Positions 35,615 to 47,542 of a stretch of DNA of 64,000 nt are shown here, piece by piece. Every line of letters starts with the position of its first letter. The first letter of the stretch is position 1. The notes beneath the pieces are model-generated. The model searched no databases. It was not told the origin of the DNA and saw only the letters and a list, made by a program, of their open reading frames with translations. The position numbers were made by a program, and so were the translations under genes. Where the stretch lies: positions 342,392 through 406,391 of the forward strand of contig QKWP01000231.1 of the NCBI GenBank assembly GCA_003550325.1, in the 5' to 3' direction. The stretch comes from Gigaspora rosea. Its lineage: Eukaryota > Glomeromycota > Glomeromycetes > Diversisporales > Gigasporaceae.

Positions 35615-36339
35615 TAGTTTACACCATTCCAGAACTCAGCTGATTTCTGGAAGCTCCCTTACTAAATCACAAAATTCTCTTGATAATGAAACAGTTTGAG
35701 CTGTTTTTAGTATTTAAAATCTTGGTTTACTAAAGGTTTACCATTTTAAATTTTAATTTTATAAAAACTTTTTTTTCTGCTAGCAGGTTTTTTATATATA
35801 TATATATATAATTTTATTGTGCTTATAAATACATATAAAACTTTTATACATAACATTTTACCAATTAAAATTTTTTTGATTTTAATTTTAACTTGGAAAT
35901 AACCCGATACTAGCATATAATTTATTTTTTATATGTTGTTTTATTAAATGGGCATTATTTTATTCTGACCTATTGCCATGGCAACCCTGTGATTGACCAA
36001 TCAAAATTGATCACGTGAGTCACGTGTTGACTGATTTGTGAAGAGCAAATCGACAAATACATGACTCATGGGACTAATTTTGATTGATTGATTACCCAAA
36101 AATACACAAGTTAAAAAATAATATACTAATTAAAAAAAAAAGAAAAAAAAGAAAGTGTGAATTTATCACTACTGGGAACAACCTGAAATTTTTTTATTTT
36201 TTTTTTGAAAAAAATCAATTACATAAATATACAAATATTACATTCAGTACCAATTTTGCACTTTATTTATATAAAAAAAAATCTAAACTAAAAAATACTT
36301 TGCCCACCCTACGTACCTATAATAGAGCCCACCCATAAC

Positions 36340-37235
36340 AGAGCCAACTCGACCAATTTTCTTTAGAGACGAAATGAAGATGCCAAAAGCACACGAGACT
36401 CCAAAAACGACGACTCCAAAAACGACGACTCCAAGAACAATAACTCCAAGAACAATGACTCCAAAAACAACGACTTCAAAAACAACAAAAAAAAAGAAGC
36501 ATCTAAAAAAACAGAGAAGTTAGTACCATAACAAAAAAAATACTAGTAAAAAAACCACTTAACTGATGAAGATTTGACTTCTACTACTATGACGATTTCA
36601 AGAACGGTGACTCAAAGAATGACTCCAAGAACAACAACTCCAAGAAAAGAAACACCTAAAAAAAGGGAGAAGTTAGTACCCATAAACAAAAAAAAACAAA
36701 CTAGTAAAAAAAAATACTTAAAGCTGATAAAGATCTTGACTTTTACTACGATTCCAAGAACGATGACTCCAAAAACGATGACTTCAAGAATGATGACTCC
36801 AAGAACTACAACTCCAAGAACTACAACTCCAAGAACGCTGACTCCAAGAACGACAACTCCAAGAATGCCAACTCCAAGAACAACAACTCCAAGAATAATG
36901 ACTCAAAAAATGATGACTCCAAAAGATGATGACTCCAAGAAAAGAAGCAACTACAAACTAAAAAAAAGAAAGTTAGTACCTGTAGTAAAAAAAAAAACAA
37001 AAAAAGCAAAAAAAGTTTTGCTTATCTAAAGAAAATCCAAAAAAGCAGTAGTAGTATCGCGAATGAAAAAAACAATAATAATAATAAAAAATCTAGATTT
37101 ACCTGCAGATCGATCTAAATCCAGATCGAATCTAGTACTCCGGAAATATATGATCACCAATCTTAAATGTGATTGGCTGATCATATGGGTTGCCATGGCG
37201 ATGGGTCGCTATCTATAATTTTCCTTATTAAATAT
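36340..37235 (+). repeat. Minisatellite-bearing repeat element, copy 2
   Basis: Blocks of a 12-bp unit close to GACTCCAAGAAC (36391-36500, 36600-36660 and 36760-36940) read as DSKN repeats in one frame and TPRT repeats in another. A repeated preface (GATGAAGATTTGACTTCTACT and GATAAAGATCTTGACTTTTA) restores the DSKN frame as DLDFYYDSKNDDSKN, so that frame is probably ancestral. The 151-codon TPRT frame at 36574-37029 is the longest open one but may be a by-product. The tail at 37140-37232 (ATATATGATCACCAATCTTA, GGTTGCCATGGCGATGGG) matches the tail of copy 1 at about 760-905. No known domain. Confidence 0.55.
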
Positions 37236-37707
37236 ATAGGTTTATAAATTTTTAAGTATTTAACAGGCATGTAAATGCTAACAATATTATATTAATAAGT
37301 ATTTTTTTCTATGCAATAACATCTAATCGTTTTGTTAATTTACTTTAATATTTTCATATATTAAGACAATTCTTGTCTTGAATCAGTACAGTACAAGATT
37401 GAACATTTGGCGTACCCAATTATGATTATATTATTCAATCAAATTATCGAATGTTAAGTGGTTAAAAGTGACAAAATATCTTTTTAAATGATTTTAAATA
37501 TAAAGTTCATATTTTACGAAGTTAATGAAATGATGTCATTTTGCTATATTAATATACTATATTATTTTCTAATCCATAATTTATGTATGACTAAAATTAT
37601 CAAACGTATTAATTATTGCTCTCTTATATATATAAGCAAATATTACAAATTTGAAAAGCTTATTGAGACTCTTTATACTGACAAACTTAATTTCATCAAA
37701 AAGTATT
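37236..37707. other. AT-rich spacer
   Basis: The 75-codon plus frame at 37488 (Ile/Tyr/Lys-rich) has no recognisable domain and is not supported. Confidence 0.4.
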
Positions 37708-37842
37708 ATATTTGATTATCAGTCCGTCCGGTCTAGCTCTATACGGCCCTATTCGGTCCTGGACCACAGTCCGGTCCATTTTTTAAAGGACTGGGTAGCC
37801 TTTTAACCAGGACGGACCGGACGGACCGATTAACAGCCCTAG
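37708..37842. mobile_element. Short hAT-type MITE or remnant
   Basis: GATTATCAGTCCGTCCGGTC at the left and the reverse complement of the right end (TAGGGCTGTTAATCGGTCCGTCC) form imperfect TIRs enclosing CGGTCC/GGACCG-rich sequence like that at the ends of 46921-49696. The TAGGGC terminus is hAT-like. An exact 8-bp TSD was not found. Confidence 0.55.
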
Positions 37843-39048
37843 GCCAGACTTTAAGGATTAGAGACAATAAAAATATTGTTTTGGGTGCGAAATTTTAATA
37901 TAAAAGGTAAAATAAAATGTTCTTTGTGTACGAGTTTTGACAAAGTGTGAATAGCGAAATTATAGTGCCAAGCGAGTTAGATAGTTATAGCGTACATTTG
38001 AGTTAGATTTTAGAAACTAACAAGATCTAAATGATAGCAGAAATCGTTTGGGGTAATTATATGAGTCACGGGGCACACGTGACACACCGTTCGTTTCGAA
38101 GTATCTCATTTTGCGCGCAAATGTACTGTACGTTATGCTGCTCTGCGACACTATATAACTTATATGACTGTTTTTATATAGAATAAAGTATATTAAATTA
38201 ACAAACGTCATTATTGGAGTTAAAAGTGATAATGCTGTTATAATATTAAATTTGTCCAATAAAATTATGGACATTGTGAAATTGACAAATCGGACATATG
38301 TCCAATTGATCTAATAATTTTTTTTCGACATTGTCCAATGCCTAAAGGCCCAAAAAATTATTTGGACTATGTCCACATGTCCAAATGTCCAATTAAATTT
38401 ATTTGGACATTGTCTGGTTGTTGGGGTAGTTGTTTCTGCCAATCTAAGCATTAGCTGCCATATTATTTTATTGTTGAATTTATTTGTCATTTTGATCAAA
38501 GGAATACTTTAATGAAACATTTCGTTATTTCAAAAATATGTTTCCAGCCTTAGAAAATCTAGAACAGACTATGTCATCTCTGAATTTCAATCCCAATATT
38601 CCAATCGCAAATATTCATAATGATAATATTAATACTTTATAATTAATTTATCTATAGTGATCTCTGGATTTATCAATCTTTAAAGTTCTAAATTTATAAT
38701 AATTTTATCTCAACAAGTGTTATTGTTTTAGAAAATATAATAATTTTACATAACGAACTTTTCTTTTTTACATCCAGAACCAGTTGACTGTAGATATTTA
38801 TGCTTCAAAGCCACAATAGAAATTTTTACATTGTATAACGTGAAAAAAATCAATAAAATTTTTATCTTTATTTGCTCTAAAATGCCTATTACTTAAAAGT
38901 AAATGTTTTATTTGGTTTTAGACTAATATTTTGCGATAACTATCCTCATTATACAGAAGTCACATGAACTAGAATTTATGATATATATCAAAATTATACT
39001 TTTATAATGAAAATAATAGTTAAGTATTTTTCCTATTAAAATATTTTT
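37843..39048. other. Spacer with a GGACAT/ATGTCC-rich patch
   Basis: 38271-38440 contains many TGTCCAA/TTGGACA words in both orientations (for example ATTATTTGGACTATGTCCAC), resembling a decayed inverted-repeat element ending near CCCCAACAACC. No gene seen; the 85-codon minus frame at 38017 lacks support. Confidence 0.4.
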
Positions 39049-39338
39049 GTGTATACCTTTCTGCTACGGTACAGAAAAAATTAACTGGTAGATACTGTAC
39101 AGAAAAGTGACTGTGTCCAGATAAATCTTTTAGAACCCAAATAAATTTTTTAGAGCAGAGTACACCAAAAAAAAAAATAATAATAATTGCTGTATGTACA
39201 GTAATTATTATTATTACTATTTTGTGTACCCTGCTCTCAAAATTTATCTGGGCTCTAAAAGATTTATCTGGGCACGGTCATTTTCTGTACCATATCTACC
39301 AGATACTTTTTTCTGTACCGTACTAGAAAGGTATATAC
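39049..39338. mobile_element. Fold-back element
   Basis: GTGTATACCTTTCTGCTACG at the left pairs with CGTACTAGAAAGGTATATAC at the right. Inner blocks (TTTTCTGTAC/GTACAGAAAA, GATAAATCTTTTAGA, AGAGCAGAGTACAC) pair inward to a TAATAATAATT...AATTATTATTA centre. It ends 22 bp before the Harbinger-like MITE. Confidence 0.75.
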
Positions 39339-39360
39339 TCATAATTACAACTAGCTATTA

Positions 39361-39719
39361 GGCCACGCCAAGTTGATTTTTCGTATGCATTACATGGAAT
39401 AAGAAAACATGGGTCAGTCGGTTTTTGTAAATTAATAGAATAATGGTCACATTTAAAGTTATGTAAGGTTAATTTTTTTATTTTGCACAACAAGGAATCA
39501 AAAAATTAGGTTGACAGTCATATTTTTTCTGTCAGTCCTATCGGACGATTACGGAAAATTAAGATCTCCATAAGGTGACGCCGGATGAGAGTAGTGAAAA
39601 AAAAATAAATTCAAAAATCGAACAATCTGGACAATTGGGATCTAAAAAAAAAAAAACAAAAAAAAATTGAAAAATGGGTCGGCGGATAATGCAAACCGAA
39701 AAATCAACTTTGCGTGGCC
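39361..39719. mobile_element. Harbinger-like MITE, copy 2
   Basis: GGCCACGCCAAGTTGATTTT and right-end reverse complement GGCCACGCAAAGTTGATTTT form TIRs, with TTA at 39358-39360 and 39720-39722. It is collinear with the copy at 34260-34639, sharing for example TTTTTTCTGTCAGTCCTAT. Confidence 0.85.
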
Positions 39720-39843
39720 TTACTTTTTTCCTTTATCTGTGTTATTGCATAAATATGTTATTAATAAGTTATGAATTTCTATGGTGAAAGATCTATTTAG
39801 GATGTAATAGATCTCGGTCAAAATAACAGCAAAAGATTGACGG

Positions 39844-40335
39844 TGTCACGGGAAAGGTTGTCCCTCGGAAAAATTGGCCTATCGAATCGATGTCACGAGC
39901 GTATTTTGCAGTTCCAGATCGACCGCTACGGTTCAAATAACCAGGATACAATTAACTCAGTGTTACTATATTTACTATATTTACTTTCGCTATAATTACG
40001 GTACTTAATCCCATGATTAATTACATTTCGATATCATTTAACGCTTATTACTTAATTTTCCGTAATCGAAAATTGACGATTATTTCATGATATGTAATTT
40101 CGCTTGGGTCTTTTATTTTTTTTTCCGTTGGAATAATTACTTTGGTAAAAAAACAAAGTATATAAGGAAATGCTTCCTCCAGGGAGAAGGACGTTCCTTT
40201 TTTGACTCAAAACAATAATAATAATAGTAATAATAATTCTCCTTGCAAATAATAATCTCTTGAAAATAATTAAAGAACAATTATTTGCTACCAAAATCGG
40301 AAATCCATTGATGCCTCTAAATTAAACTCGTAACA
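39844..40335 (+). mobile_element. Possible solo LTR
   Basis: The segment begins TGTCACGGGAAAGG and ends CTCGTAACA (TG...CA), is GC-richer than its surroundings, and contains TATATAAGGAAATGCTTCC near 40160, like an LTR promoter. Flanking pentamers (GACGG and ATAGG) do not match, and no primer-binding site or second copy is in the window, so LTR identity is only suggested. Confidence 0.3.
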
Positions 40336-40391
40336 ATAGGGGGTTACCTCCACTAATAAATCAAACATTAGTTAGGGCAATATATGAGATC

Positions 40392-40482
40392 ATTAATTTC
40401 GGATTTTTTTTAGGCGTATATTTTAAATATTAAATTAAATTTGCATTTATTAACACAAGTATATAACAAAAGTGTATATAAT

Positions 40483-40543
<61 letters not shown>

Positions 40544-40803
40544 GAAGCTCTCAACTCTATATGGTGATGGAGCGATTTTTTATTAAAAATTTCGTAAAAA
40601 TTAATTATTTATTTAATATTTAATATTTATATAATAATTGAATAATTTCACGTATAAACTATTGAAAAACTAGCCCTAACATGTAAAGCTAACTGAGAGT
40701 TTTAAGTTAAAAAACAAAAAAAAGGATATATCACCTTTGTTAGATATTTGTGTTAATAAATGTAAATTTAGTTTTTATAATAATTAATAAATCCGAAATT
40801 AAT
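40392..40803. mobile_element. MITE-like inverted repeat carrying a 56-T run
   Basis: ATTAATTTCGGATTT and AAATTTGCATTTATTAACAC at the left pair with reverse complements at the right (GTGTTAATAAATGTAAATTT, AAATCCGAAATTAAT). The interior holds an uninterrupted run of 56 T (40484-40539), which is also a likely length-error site in assembly. Confidence 0.6.
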
Positions 40804-42684
40804 GTTACCCCGACTATGATTAGGTAACACCCTACCGTAACAACCAGCATTAACTCGCATTAATTAAATACCTGCACAAATCCCACACTAATTACAAATC
40901 AAGCATCGCTGATTAACTGCACTTCGTTTACCTAACTAAACAATAGTCCGGTAATTGACAAGAGCAAGCCCCTTTATCCTCACGATTTAGAGCTAAAATT
41001 CGGACGCAAGAACCAAAACCTCTCAAAATGGATTTATTCAATAATTGATATGATATCTAAAAATAAACAAACAGTTCAGGGGTAAAAATTTAGGTTTCAC
41101 AAACATTAATCAAAACCCTATTAATTCGACTTAAAAACAATAATAATATATCACCTCCTGCATAAAATTTATTAGAATACTTGAATCAGATCCAACAGTA
41201 CGACTTTGACATGTTGCGGATGCAATCTCAGTGGTTTTATCAAGAAATTCAGAAAGACAGATTCCAGAAAGAATATAATACCGACTAAATTGGCCAGCAT
41301 TATAACTAATGCCGGCCAACTTTGTCGGTTTCATGTCCTTTCGGAAATTTGCCCTCTCTGAGTAATAATTGTTTTATGTAATATATATTTATTTGTAGAA
41401 CAGAAATTAAAGATGTTAAAAGTTGGATTTAGGCCGTCAATCTATGAAATAAAATTACGTAATATAATATTTTATTATTTAACCATTTATGGAGTCGTAC
41501 GTCCATCACATGACATAGAGCCAATAGAATTGTTTATTTTGATCGACACGGATCAAAAAAAAAGCGAAAATCGCAAAAAAATCAAGAAAACAGTCTAAAC
41601 CCATCTTGGTGCATTAATAAAAAATGTCGGGAGGACAATTTTACTATAAAATATGCCCTGATCCTAACCCAAAATTAACCCTTACCCTAATTTAATTAAA
41701 AAATCAAACCACATGACGGCTTTAGACGTCCTCCATTTATGGAGAACAACAGGATTTATGCAATTGGGAAAAACAAGACTCCTGCAGTCGATCGATCAGA
41801 AGTCTAATTTTAGAATTTTATCGCTACAGTAGTATAGCGATAGTATGTTCGTTAACAAAAAGTTTCCGAGCATTTCATTTAAAAAATTCAAGAAAGTGAA
41901 TACTATTTATACAAGAAATGTTGCAATCAAATCCCATCCCCGATTGATTGTCCGACAGTCCAAAGTATCGTAGTTTAGATAATTAAATAGCTTGATCTAT
42001 CTTGAACTTATTTAGCATTATCGAAGTAAATTTCTACCATTAATAGACTTTTTCAAAGACTTTCCAATTATGACAGCCACCATTTTAATATCAACAAAAG
42101 TATACCATTAATAGAAATTTTAATGGCACGGACAAATTTTTTATTAAAATTTTCTAATTATAGTAAAATTCATACCCAACTTTATCGGAATTTATAATTA
42201 ATTAATTAAACAATAATAGTTTTTATGGTAATACAATCGTAAATTATATCTTAATTATAAAATTTCTTAATATGCGACATAAAAAAGGTGTCAATTTTCT
42301 AATAAAAATTTTCACAAAAATAGTTTTCGAACGGATTTATCACTGAAATAGTTTAATTAACTCAAATATTTCTTATTTCAAATTGTATTAATAGATCATG
42401 ATTTTTGCATTTTATTTGAGTGACGGAACGGGAAGCCTGCAAAACATTACATTCATTATATTATCGCAATGATATGTACTCCGTATCACTGCGATGATAA
42501 TGAGTGAATCGGTATAAAGGGTTGCCCTTTCAGTCACTTTAATAATAATTTTTATATTTATACGTCAATAAAATTTTAAATAGCAGCCAAATTAATAAAA
42601 ATATAAATATATATAATATCCTGCCTCGTCTTTTTTAGACCTGCAAGAAAATTATTATTTTCTTGATCTAATATATAAAAAATA
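40804..42684. other. Spacer upstream of the amine oxidase
   Basis: It contains a block at about 41480-41720 related to 49760-49990 (see separate entries). 42440-42515 is a hairpin (CATTATATTATCGCAATGAT with ATCACTGCGATGATAATG). The 67-codon minus frame at 41131-41334 (SEFLDKTTEIASATCQSRTV) looks protein-like but has no recognised domain. No clear promoter box is visible for the oxidase. Confidence 0.4.
41480..41720. repeat. Dispersed repeat with CCCTAA core, copy 1
   Basis: TAAACCCATCTTGGTGCATT, AATAAAAAATGTCGGGAGGA, and CCTAACCCAAAATTAACCCT are collinear with TAAACCTATCTTGATGGATT, AAAAATGATAGGAAGGCAAT and AACCCTATCTAACCCTAA at 49870-49950. Ends are not defined. Confidence 0.55.
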
Positions 42685-44214
42685 ATGTTATCATCAAATT
42701 TTCAATTATTTATTATTATCGTTCTAATTCTTCCAATACTTTCCCAAAGTAAAGATTTTTTAAAATCCTTTAATTCAAGTTTAAATAACATTTCAAATTT
42801 GCTTTATTAATTTATTTAAATAATCTTTTCTATGTTATATAGGTCGTATGTATATTGTAATCGGATAATTTATTAATTTATTTATGAATTTATTAATATG
42901 TAAACATGTTTTTCATATTGACATCATTTTTGTAAAATAATAGAATGTAAGTAAATGTTATAAAAATATTTATCATTTAAATTATCAAAAGCCTACCCAT
43001 TTTTAGTTTAGCACTTACTGATAATTATTTTATTAACTTTTAGATTGTAAGTGTTAAACTCATTTATTTAAAAATTATAAGCATTCAAGATGAATTTTCT
43101 TTAATTGAAAATACTTATAATAATTTGAAAAAAAGCGGCTCAAAAATTTGAAAGACGCGATGAAAATCTACGTAAAAGGGCTCATATAAAAAATTATTAC
43201 TATAAAGATTATCATAAAAGGTGTACTATTTAAAAACATATTGCATCATATGACCATAACAGATAATTAATTAATTAAAACTTATTTACGTTAAAATTCT
43301 TATTATATAGAATCAATGATGATAATATTAAGATAAATCCTCGAAGTACTCCAAATGAAAATCCAAGTGACGTATCTTTTATTTATTCGCTTATTAAAAT
43401 TGTAAAATATTAACTAATAATTTTATTATTATCAAATATTATTAGAAATCTGTATTATTGGTGCTGGGACAGCTGGTATATATATATTCTTATTAGTTTT
43501 TCATACTTATCATATACTTATCATACTTAACATATTATTAACATATTATTATATTATTTACAAATTGCAATAAATAAATTTAATACTCTATTAGGTCTAC
43601 TTACAGCTCTTCTTTTAAAAGAGGCTGGTATTAAAGATGTAACAATTCTTGAATATCAAGATCGTGTTGGTGGACGTGTTCGTACTCACTACTTTACAGA
43701 TAATCCTGATGATGATAAACGTTTATATGGTGAAATCGGTGCAATGAGATTACTTTATGTTGATGGTCGTCCAGATCTTACTCAAGATCAATTAGTTTTT
43801 GATACAATTGATTATTTGAATGAATATAATAAAGTAGACAATCCAGAAATGGAAATTAAAACTATTCCTTTTATATATAGCAATCCAAAGTATGTAATAT
43901 TTTCATATAACTTATATATATATATAATATATATATATTTATATATGAAGTTTGCTATTTATCGCCAGTGGTGATCATCACCAATGTATATTTTGTATCT
44001 TTAAATTTTGTCTATGAAATCACCTTTGAGGCTCTAACAAAAAAAATTTCTCATAAAATTTTGGTATAAACTATACCCCCCTGCCCCATCCCAGTTCTTA
44101 CCCTAACCCTAAAATTAATAAAAAATTTTAATTTTTATTTCGGCAAAAAACTTTTTATTAATTTTTGTTAATCACTGGTGATGATCACCACTGGCAATAA
44201 GTAGTAATTTTCTT

Positions 44215-44247
<33 letters not shown>

Positions 44248-45826
44248 TATATATATAATATATGTATATATGTATTGTATATGTGTAATTATATTGGCAT
44301 ATTATTTTAACCAATCTTTTACTTATCATTATAACAGTGCTTTGTATTATTACAACAATCAAAAAGATCAAAATGGTAAAATAATGACTAAAAATTACTC
44401 TTCAACAGCCAATGTTGCTCAATTAGGCTACCCTGATAAAATACCAGATAACTATCTTAGCTTTTATGATGAGGCATTTGCACCTTTCTTTAAAGAACTT
44501 GATCAAAATTTTACAAATGGTCTTAAAGCTTTAGAACGTTATGACCAATATACTACATATTCTTATTTAAAAGAAGTCTTCCTTCCTGCAAAATTACCAA
44601 CAAAATGGGATGATTATGATGAAATTATTAAAGCTATTGAAATGAACACTATGGGAATAGGTGTGTATTTATAAAATTTTTAAAATTTTTTTTTTTTATA
44701 ATTTAACTATTTTAACTATATTAAACAAAAAATATAAATACATATAAATATTTAGGTGAATTCAAGTTTGGCTTCGTTGATATAGCTATGGAAGAATATA
44801 CTTTTAATCCTAATTATAATTTAAGTTGGAAAACTATTGACAAGGGAATGCAACGATTTCCTAATGCATTCTTACCATTAATTAGAAAGGAAAAGTATAC
44901 TTTAAAGTATAATTCAGAAGTTTATAAATTGGAAAAAACTGAGGATGGTGAAAAAGTTAAGGTTCATTGGAAATCTAATGGAACTAAAGAATCTGACGTC
45001 TTTGATAGAGTGGTTGTTACTGCTCCTTTGGGTTGTATTCGTCATTGGGATTTACCTTCAAGTAAGTCTCTTTTAATTTTAAATAAAGTACTACAGTATT
45101 AACATAAATAAAATTTTAAATAATAATAATAATTTTTTTTTTTTAACAGCATTATCATATGATAAGCGACGTGCAATACGTGAATTCGATTATTTAAAAG
45201 CTGGTAAAATATTTTTACAATTCAAGAGTCGTTTCTGGGAAAAATCTCCTCTTGAAACCGGTGGATTCCAAACAACTTCAAATGTTGGTATTGTCGGTGG
45301 AACCAGTTCAACTGATCTTCCCGTTCGTACTGTTGTATACCCTTCATATTATCAAGGTCTACCTGAAGTTGGTCCTGGTGTTTTATTAGCTTCTTATACC
45401 TGGGATTATGATGCTGCAAGATATAGTCCATTTACTGAAGAAGAACGTTTTGAACTTGCATTAAAAGATATAGTATCACTTCATGGTGATATAGCAAGAA
45501 AAGAATGGATTCCTGGTAAAGAAAATAATAAAGCTCATTATTGGACAAATGATAAAACTGTTGTTGGTGGTGCTTATGCTAAATACGGTGTTGGTCAAGT
45601 AAAATATTTGATGGGTGCAATGATGAGACCTGAAGATTGTATACATTGGGCAGGTGAACATACTGATATACATAATGCTTGGATTCTTGGTGCTCTTAAT
45701 TCTGGTGTTAGAGTAGTTAAAGAAATATTACAAGAAAATTTAATGAATGATAAATGGTTAAAATTAAAAAATTCTAGATTATTAAAATATTGGAATGGAA
45801 ATCTAGATGCCTATAGAGGATATTAA
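42685..45826 (+). CDS. Flavin amine oxidase (L-amino-acid oxidase type), secreted
   Basis: An FAD-dependent oxidase that would deaminate an amine or L-amino acid, releasing H2O2. The certain exons are 43446-43475, 43595-43889, 44338-44660, 44756-45061 and 45150-45826 (TAA stop), all GT-AG and in phase. They encode the dinucleotide motif CIIGAGTAG, the LEYQDRVGGRVRT motif, VVTAPLG and the C-terminal FAD block IHWAGEHTDIHNAW. Probable 5' exons are 42685-42748 (signal peptide MLSSNFQLFIIIVLILPILS), 43136-43220 and 43311-43401. These three splice in frame with each other, but the joint 43401/43446 is one base short, so either the donor is misplaced or one base is missing. With that base the protein would be about 623 residues, a usual length for the family. 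The 43890-44337 intron hosts a MITE. Family assignment is firm; substrate is unknown. Confidence 0.85.
43964..44195. mobile_element. MITE inside an oxidase intron
   Basis: GCCAGTGGTGATCATCACCA at 43964 and its exact reverse complement ending at 44195 form perfect 20-bp TIRs, extended outward imperfectly (CTATTTATC / GATTTATTA-like). The interior (TTGTCTATGAAATCACCTTT, ATTTTGGTATAAACTATACC, TTACCCTAACCCTAAAATT) resembles the interior of the 2147-2427 MITE. It sits between exons whose phases still agree, so splicing should remove it. Confidence 0.85.
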
Positions 45827-46920
45827 AAGTATCTGTCTGTTTAAAATTTAATTATATTTGTTAACAAAATTTTAATTATTTGTAGAATTTTTTTTCTTTT
45901 AAGATTTGTAAAAATTTGTATATTAATCCTAATAGCTCTTTTAAATAATTAAAATACAAGTATCTACTTATTTGAACATTGATCAAATTGTTGCAATGAA
46001 TTCTACATGATTAAAGTAATAGAAGTCATTGTAAATTTGTAGATTTTATCGTTGAATTATATATTAATTAATGAGTCAATAGTTTATTTGCATAAAAATT
46101 TATTTTTATCTATAACTCTTAAATTGTCTTATTTAACTTGCATTCCATTTAACATTAAGTCATGCAATTCAAGTAATTATCTGATTATTCATTACAATTA
46201 GACAGTTTGTAGTTGAAACTTTTACCATATATATATACATATATTTTGCATTTATAAGGGGAATTAAACTATTTATTTAATTTGAGGAAGGATCTCAGGA
46301 GATGGAGAGAGGATAACGTTAAACGAAGAGTCAACTGCGGACGGTCTTATTAGCAAATCTACACTTAAGCATGGAAGACTGGAATTCCACTGAATGTCCA
46401 GATTCTTCCGGAGTTCTAGTGGTTCCAGTTAAAAATTCCGCTAGAACAATTTTCTCACTGGAACATATTCATCTAATTGGCTAACCTAAATGTGACTATT
46501 GTCAATCAAATTAGTTAGTTAGCAACTAATGTTGTTCCTGAGCTTCCAAAGTTATTCAATGCAAAATATTCAGTTTATCTTTTCAACTCATCTTTAATAC
46601 TAGTTCAATGATAATATAATCTAGGTTTTATTGTTATTGTATAAAAAAGGTTTCTCATTCGATTTCACTAATTCTTTAATTCTTTAACATTATCACACAA
46701 TCTATGCCAGATTACTCCTATTCTGTTATTAAAAACAATACTGTTTGTGACTCGGTAATGTTCGCGTAAACGGGCGGGCTTAATTTATACCAGGTCTGAT
46801 CTCTACTTGAATTGGACCACTGGAAGTTACTGGACTTTACTAGAACTTTATTCCAGTGGGTTCAGTGACATTCGATCACTGATGTTCCCAGTGATTTTCC
46901 AGTTCCTCAATAATATCAAC
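45827..46920. other. Spacer with an ACTGG/CCAGT-rich possible MITE
   Basis: 46365-46905 has many CCAGT and ACTGG words (CATGGAAGACTGGAATTCCA at the left, CCAGTGATTTTCCAGTTCC at the right) arranged as a weak inverted repeat, suggesting an old element into which the 46921-49696 element inserted. The rest is AT-rich 3' flank of the oxidase. Confidence 0.4.
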
Positions 46921-47542
46921 TAGGGATGCACCGGTCCGGTCTGGTCCCGGTCCTAGTAAGACCGTTACCAATAGAATCTTCAGTCCCGGTCCGGTCCGTC
47001 CTTGGTCCTCAAACGGTCCTTTTAATAATTTGGGGCATGGACTAGGAAAACCCATCTCTGACACTTTTTTATCAATTTCGAGATTTTTGATTCAAATTAA
47101 AGTGCCGGTTTATATCTATATTTATCCCATGTCTCCTAATGGTCGTCCGTGATACTAAACACTGATATTTTCATGCAACTGATTATCCGTGAAAATATCA
47201 AAAATTATTCAACGGCCCCTCATCATATTATGCAGCTCCCGTGAATTTTTAATAAAATGTTTATCTTTAAAATTGTCTTATACGGAATCAACATTTTAAT
47301 TATATAAAAGCAAATTTTATTTATTGTACTTCTTTAAACAATATAAAATGCTACACTATAATTGCCTTTTATAATTTCGATATTGTGCTATTAATAATTG
47401 ATAGAATTAGTCCTTTACAAATTCTTATTGCTAATTTTGAATTATAATTCTACCTAAGAAATTTTTCACATAATTATTTTAAATGAATAATATGTATAAA
47501 AAAAAAAATTATTATCAATATTGTAATAAAATATAATGCTTA

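Noticed and set aside
41131-41334. 67-codon minus-strand frame
   Set aside because: Composition is protein-like (SEFLDKTTEIASATCQ), but there is no recognised domain, partner exon or homologue I can name; not strong enough for a gene call.
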